A stretch of DNA of 64,000 nt from NCBI GenBank assembly GCA_026182355.1, contig JAPFBL010000321.1, positions 124,001-188,000 on the forward strand. The letters run 5' to 3'. The notes beneath the pieces were generated by a model. The model worked only from the letters and a program-made list of their open reading frames with translations. It was not told where the DNA came from and did no database searches. A program made the position numbers and the translations under genes. Source of the DNA: Hermatobates lingyangjiaoensis (taxonomy: Eukaryota; Arthropoda; Insecta; Hemiptera; Hermatobatidae). This document shows positions 58,036 to 64,000 of the stretch, in pieces; position 1 is the first letter of the stretch, and each line of letters begins with the position of its first letter.

Positions 58036-60314
58036 CAGGGATCTTCAACTTTTTATACATCGCGATCCATTTTTGACACCAAAATTTATTTGCGACCCTT
58101 TAGTGAGAACAAAAATAAAAAATCTGGAGTGGCCTTCACTCAACTTTACTATAAGTAACTTAATATCAAATTTCTTCAGTATATAATATATAACGTCTCA
58201 ATTAAGCATAATGTAAAAATCTAAATGGGATATGATTATTAGTCTTTCATTCCTGAAAGAGTACAGATAGTGATTGAAGGACATATCAATATATAAGCTT
58301 ATTTTGTTACATCATACAGCTGATACAAATAATTTCATTAGTATAACTACAGCAGTAATAACATTTTTGAAAAACCAAAGTGAACATTTCTTGATACGAA
58401 ATATTCTCCTACAAGAGAACATGGCCTCTGTTCAAATAGCCAGTCGATTTCTTACATCGTTTACTTGACATCCTTCTACATTGAATATTAAAGTAAAATT
58501 TTCAAATTTTAAACAGGAAAATACCCTTATTTTCTCTGAAATACATCATAAAAATCGAAGAAAAAATGTTGCTTTAAGATGAATTATAATTAAAGTAGTA
58601 CGATAATTACATTTATTAATCTCTAGACTAAAGATTTCAATTTTGAATCATCTTTTACATTTTCGGTCTTTTATAGAATTATTTTACTGGGAATTTTATG
58701 GCTTCTTAGTATCTAATAAGATCATTTTCCTTCCCCTTTGTCAAATATCATATATACGAATTTTTTCTGAGTGAGTGGTATCCTTTTCCTGCCTTCTGTA
58801 CTCTGTTGAAGTTTGCTATGAATGTATATTAAATAAATATCAAAGTCAAAGCCAGCTATACAATATAATTTAAATCTTTTATAGTTGGGAGCTTCTAATT
58901 TTTGAAAATAATAAATATGAACTATTAGACTAGAATTGTAAAAAAAAACTGGATATTTCTCAACAAACATAAGTCCTCTTTCTTGAGGAAAGAGTCCATT
59001 CATTACATTCCAATATCATGGAAAGGCACTACATTCACAATGATAATGTAATTGTAACTGATATTAAGTTTTCCTCAAGAGTGCAATATATAGATTTATT
59101 AAAGCATTTTATGAGACAAATCCATCATGCCATGGAAGAGAAAGGTAATTTATTTATGTTTATTGGCGGTGATTTCTTTACATGTAACAATATTATTCCT
59201 CTTACATCTCGTATAAGTCAATAAACTATTTAAATTGTTCCTTTATAAATATCAATTTTTTCTGAGTGGATTCACTCAAAAAATTTCTAAGTCAATGTAA
59301 ACAATGAAAAAAAATATAAAAAATTCGACAAGTATAGCAGGTGATCTCTTAGTCTAAGATAAACAAACAGTTTTAATAGCGTTATTGCTCTTTCCCATAA
59401 TTGAAACTTCATGATTTTTTTTTTATGATTTGCTAATTTTTTGTTTCATTTTTGGTCAAATTTTCATTATTTTTTAATGAGCCGTTTAGCGTCAAAAAAT
59501 CATTTTCTGAAAACAGAAATCGTACTGTAACGCCCCATTAGCGAATGTAATTTTGAAAAAAAATATTTCAACTCATTCTCCACATAATGAACTATTTATA
59601 GGCTTAGTTTCATTTTGATCCGTCAAACAGTATGGCTTCTATCGCTCTCACAATGTTTGAGATTGAATTATAAGTCAAAATTTTTACATTTTATTAAAAA
59701 AAAAATATTTCCTGTTGTTTTAAAATTGTGAATATATTTTTCGTTTGTTTCATTTGTAACTTCAATGATGATGTCAAAATTTCAAAACTCTAGGGTTATC
59801 AGTTTAGGAGAAATAAATGTTTTAAAAACAACGGTTTTTGGCAAAGAAAGTGACTTTCCCATCATGCATAATTCTTCCCAAACAATAGGGATCTTGGTCT
59901 TTATGGGGCCCATTTTTGTGTAAAATATCAACTTGATCCATCAAAGATTCTGGACCGTAGCGTGGTAACAAGCAATGCTAACACACTCACCCACCCACCC
60001 ACCCGCCCACACACACACAGACATCATCGTAAAAACCTCATAAAACGACTTCTGGGACCTCAAAACATGTAATTCCGTCAAAATCTCGAGATCGAATTTT
60101 TTCACGATCACTATACTTTACTTATAGTAAAGTAAAAAGGGTAAATTAAAATAAATTTGATCAATAGTAACTTAAATGAGATTACTGTGCCGCATTAATA
60201 ATAAATAAATTATTTATTTAATTTAGTCCTTTATTTTCTATTTAAAAAATAAACAAATTTCAAACATTTCGCGACCCCCCAAGGGAGTCGTGACCTACCG
60301 GTTGAAGACTTTTG
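58036..60314. mobile_element. hAT-type element with perfect 8-bp duplication, split by a nested element
   Basis: Ends CAGGGATCTTCAACTTTT and CCGGTTGAAGACTTTTG are imperfect inverted repeats. GTCTACCT flanks both sides (58028-58035 and 60315-60322). Without the nested element only about 250 bp remain, so this is a miniature non-autonomous copy. Confidence 0.8.
58112..60138 (+). mobile_element. TCTGGAGTGG element, longest copy (about 2.0 kb)
   Basis: Same ends as 20728-22378. About 400 bp at 58790-59190 are absent from that copy and contain broken open frames on both strands (for example MERHYIHNDNVIVTDIKFSS at 59018). I do not recognise a domain. It is nested in a hAT element. Confidence 0.7.
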
Positions 60315-60322
60315 GTCTACCT

Positions 60323-61210
60323 AACCGATGGTTCACGTACATTCTTGGTTAAAATAGATGCAGTAAATAGAAAGTAGTTGGATGCTTATAAAAATTTGCG
60401 AAGTTGATTTTTTTGAATTTTCCGGAAAGATGGACTTAGGAAGTTATGGATTAATGGATGAAGAGGATTTTTACTTTTCTGGACAAAGACACGTGAAAGA
60501 AGAGCACGTGGTAAAGCAAGGCTAAACCTCCACCAACTATGCAGATATGCTAAGAAAGAATAAATAAGAAATAACTTTACAGATTGTGACTGAAGAGGTT
60601 CAAAAAAAAAAAAAACACTGGAGCCAAAAAGATCGATTGATTGAAGTTGAAAGTAGTCTTAAAACGCATACTGGGGTACGACCTTGACAAGGTCGCAGAC
60701 GAGACTTGCTTTCTACTTGTGTCTGTCTAGAACTAGGTTATAAAGGCTATCTCGAGTCAGCTAAGCAGAATCTGGGACGTATTCACGGGGCGACTTAAGT
60801 CCCATTGAGAGCAGCCTTCTATTAGACCGACCAGCCTTCCATCTTCAGTGTACGGCTTTCTGTATGAAGATTTGTAAAACTAAATTAAAAAATTTATTTT
60901 ATAATTGAATATATTAATTCTAACTGTAAATATGAGAAATACTGCTTACGTATTCTACTTCTATACCTGTAGTGGACCTTGGCTTATCTTGCAATACATT
61001 CTTATACATATTCCTCTTTGTCATGACCCAAAACTTATTCAAATTCTAATTAAGGCCGTAAATCATTCACAACCTTCCTGAACTAGTTACGAAAAATGCC
61101 CCAAAAATAAACATCATGGAGTTTTGTCGGTATCAGACAGCCTTCAACTATGAATGTCAAGCCTGAACACGTGCTTTAGTCAACAGAACAATATGATATA
61201 AATATCAAAC
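60323..61210. other. non-coding, nothing recognised
   Basis: Mixed composition with a G-richer part near 60640-60860. No open frame or repeat was identified. Confidence 0.4.
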
Positions 61211-61214
61211 AAAA

Positions 61215-61615
61215 ATGTATATATATATATATATATTGGTAAAAGCTGGGAGCAGTCCTTCTTGGATACATGCGTTTAAAAAATGAATGTCACAACCTGA
61301 CGTAACCTGACTGATTCCCTAAACCAGACGTTGCAACCTGTTGTTATCAAGTAATGTTTAGTTTATCAAGTGTAATAGTTTCAATTTATTTTATTTTATT
61401 CTATGTGTGAAAATTAATTAATTATGCTAATAACATTTTCCTGACGATGGTGATTGTAGCACTAAAACATGTCAAAGAATAAATTCATTGGAAAGAAATA
61501 TGGAGAGTTAATTTATGAGATAAGAAACCCAGAGGTAAAAAAGAGTTTTAGAAAATTAGAAACATTTTCTAACAAATTAAATAGTGTGAAATCGGACATT
61601 CATTTTTTTAAACGC

Positions 61616-61646
<31 letters not shown>

Positions 61647-61880
61647 ATAAGATTTCACAATAAAACACGTGAAACAACAAATGCACAAAACATAGTAAGA
61701 AATAAGTAAAATACTAAGGCCTTTCAACCGTAACAAGCGGTTTTCGTTAGAGTCAAAGCCCAACTCAAAATCCAGTTAAGCTTTGATTCTGACGAAGACC
61801 GCTTGTTACGGTTGAAAGATCTTAGTCTTGTTTTCCCATTCCACATGATCGTTTGATCATTGATATATATAATATATATA
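61215..61880. mobile_element. PLE fragment pair and GAAAGATCTTAG cassette pair
   Basis: Minus strand 61291-61234: SDIHFLNACIQEGLLPAFTN and then I into (TA)n. Plus strand 61440-61615: CTGACGA, T, GGTG/CACT stem and AAAACATG, then NKLNSVKSDIHFFK to (TA)n. From 61650, an antisense and a sense copy of the second family follow. Confidence 0.65.
61789..61817 (+). ncRNA. hammerhead-like core (GAAAGATCTTAG family)
   Basis: CTGACGA, one extra A, stem GACCG/CGGTT (one G-T pair) with a CTTGTTA loop, then GAAAGATC. Confidence 0.45.
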
Positions 61881-61889
61881 TATAAACTA

Positions 61890-62418
61890 CAATTTTCAAA
61901 AGAACGCATAGATAGAACGTGGAATAGAAACAAAACTAAAGTTTATCGGGACTCGGTCAGTTCTTCAGGTTCAAATTAAACTCTCATTTCTAACGTTTCG
62001 GTTTTTATTTAAAACCTTTTTCATTGGCAGAAGTATACATTTTGAAACAGAAAAACTAAGTATTACATTACAAATTGTTATACAAAGAAAAATAGCCTGT
62101 GGATTTCAACAACAATTGTAGTTTGAATGAACACGTGACCCTGATATATATATATATATTTATGAACGTCTTCTCCTCAAGACGGATTACCCAAAAAATT
62201 TGAGTTAGTAAGTATGCCTCTTTTTCTGTGTGTTACTATTCTTCGTTTTTGAACTTGTTTATGTCCAGTCTGGATCGACTTCCCAATTTTAAAGAAAAAA
62301 AAAATATATATAAGCATATAAAGAAACATAACAAAGGACTCACTTATCAATATTTCGACCTTGATAGCGTGTCATAGTTTAAGTGGTATCAGTCCTTCTG
62401 GATCACATTTTGTTTATG

Positions 62419-62462
<44 letters not shown>

Positions 62463-62600
62463 AGATGTGGTGCCGTGAGAAGAAGACAGTCTACTCATAT
62501 ATACATAAACATCTAATCTTCAATAAGAGATCCAGAAATGAGGTCAAAATTGATTAACGAAAAGAGTTCATCTTCGTCAGAGTTACACTTGAATCCACAG
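61890..62600. mobile_element. further decayed PLE-like cassettes at (TA)n tracts
   Basis: An antisense TAACGTTTCGGTTTTTATTT (61997-62016) opposite CCTTTTTCATTGGCAG; a minus-strand KCDPEGLIPLKL near 62385-62415 beside (TA)n (62410-62458); an antisense TTCATCTTCGTCAG near 62567-62580. Each is a degraded relative of the families above. Confidence 0.5.
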
Positions 62601-64000
62601 TGAAATAGGTACAGAAAGGAGGAAAAAGATCGATGACCTAAATCTAAGGTAAATTTGAATATTTTTTAGACCAAGACAAAGAGAAAGAGGCACATCGTAA
62701 GCCAAATTCCACAGGAGATATAAAAATACGATAGGTCACTTCTTTAAAAAAGACCAGTTGTTTTCGGTGAAATTCCTTAGCCCCAAAGATTTTTCTAAAT
62801 TTCCAACTGAGGTGTAGATGCTAATTTTTATTTCATGTTTTTACATTAAAATATTTTTACGTACATTACACATATATATATTTAACATTTACAATTAATA
62901 AAACAAAATAAAAGTTTAAGAAAGCTTAATAAAAGTATGTAAACAAACGAGAGTAGAATAATTAGCAATTCGACTGGGATTTCAAAATCAGCCTTGCCAC
63001 CCTAACTCTTCCCAATCTCAATTCACTTATATATTTTATATATTTATTTTATTATTTTATTTATTTTATATAATAATAATTCATTTAATATGCATTTAAT
63101 TTTTATTTACTTTTTTATATACTTATTTTTTTTCACTTATATTTTTCTCATATCTAAAAATCTATATCAACAAAATAATTATGTTGGACAACCTGGATTA
63201 TATCTCTGTTTTTTTCATATTCCCCCACCTTTTTTTCATTATTACCTTGTTTTTAAGTATGGGGATTAAATTTCTTACATTATTACCTGAAAACTAGACA
63301 TAAAAAGTTACTTTTCGTCCTTTTTGGTGATAAAAACAAACTTATAATCTATTCGTACATTAATGTTTGGATAAACAATCGGCATAATACTCAAATGGCA
63401 ATTACAAATATCATCAATTAGGTGAATCATAGCTATATTTTTTACATGAAGCACTAATTTTAATAATATTATAGTAAATTTGGTAAAAAAAAAAACAGCT
63501 TATAATCGCTTCAAGTTTTACATTTTTACACCTTTTTTCCAAAATTATTCTTAAAGTTGTCCGCAGTAGACCACACTTGGTGATCTACTAAACAATATAT
63601 CTTCAATTGGTGGACAGTTCCAAGTTGGATATACTTCTACCAAGAAGTTTTTCAAATAGTTTTATTTATTCTTGTTTATTACTATTAATTTAAGTATGTA
63701 TAAATATTACTTCATGATATAGGTAAAGATAAATTTGATATACTCCCTATAATTAATAAGATATATATTGTATATAATTAGATATAAGATATATTAAAGT
63801 TGTGATAAATGTGTAATTAGTAAATGTGATAATTGTATATAATTAGATATAAGATATATTAAAGATGCGATAAATGTGTAATCTATAAGGGAACACATTG
63901 TAAATATACGGTCCTGATGCAGGGTTACTGTGTTGGAAAAAAAAAATAGTTTTATTTATCTTCTGATCAAGTATGATTCCAGACCTACTTTCTATGTTTG
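62600..64000. other. AT-rich non-coding sequence
   Basis: No gene was recognised. A 2-copy direct repeat of about 64 bp (AATTAGATATAAGATATATT near 63778 and 63841) lies near the right edge. Confidence 0.5.

Overview
The window is nuclear DNA of an invertebrate animal. It is AT-rich and intron-rich, and packed with (TA)n microsatellites, Penelope-like element (PLE) debris, tRNA-derived SINEs and hAT remnants. The genes use GT-AG introns and are animal-type. The small membrane-protein gene and the PLE load make me favour an arthropod, perhaps a chelicerate, but this is a guess.

Three genes can be rebuilt by joining exons whose splice sites and phases agree. (1) On the minus strand at 3,800-6,356 are the first four coding exons of THOC6, a WD40 subunit of the THO/TREX mRNA-export complex. 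Its 3' part is not seen. (2) On the minus strand at 10,253-12,362 are internal exons of an unrecognised single-pass membrane protein. One exon is tandemly repeated with a 169-bp period. (3) On the plus strand at 15,589-57,018 is a complete 17-exon, 768-codon gene for a PPP-family Ser/Thr phosphatase. It has a diverged EF-hand-like region ahead of a C-terminal catalytic domain with all metal-binding motifs intact.

Most of the rest is repeats. The most striking is at 34,045-38,262: exon 12 of the phosphatase gene plus the first 15 bp of its intron has been amplified into 33 tandem 127-bp units. Each unit carries a copy of the real 5' splice site, and none carries the 3' splice site. Part of the array is itself duplicated as a 14-unit (1,778-bp) block. 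Exon 6 of the same gene and an exon of the neighbouring gene show smaller versions of the same exon-anchored duplication.

The second theme is PLE debris. More than twenty cassettes, mostly beside (TA)n tracts, carry a conserved motif: CTGANGA, one extra base, a hairpin, then GAAA. This has the layout of a hammerhead ribozyme core with one added nucleotide. Several cassettes also contain translated PLE pieces: an N-terminal piece ending in a GLLPxFTNI-like motif that runs directly into (TA)n, and a C-terminal piece ending SPGLNLNR-stop. At 24.4-25.06 kb these lie in the order C-terminus, UTR, ribozyme-like motif, N-terminus, (TA)n, which suggests tandem PLE units. Many cassettes are palindromic.

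Layout: 0-9 kb, a large inverted repeat around THOC6 exons; 9-13 kb, SINEs, a minisatellite and the membrane-protein gene; 13-34 kb, the 5' two-thirds of the phosphatase gene with TE-filled introns; 34-39 kb, satellites; 39-57 kb, catalytic exons with long introns; 57-64 kb, nested transposons and AT-rich sequence without a recognisable gene. Coordinates of repeats are read by eye and are approximate to a few tens of bases; exon coordinates were counted base by base.
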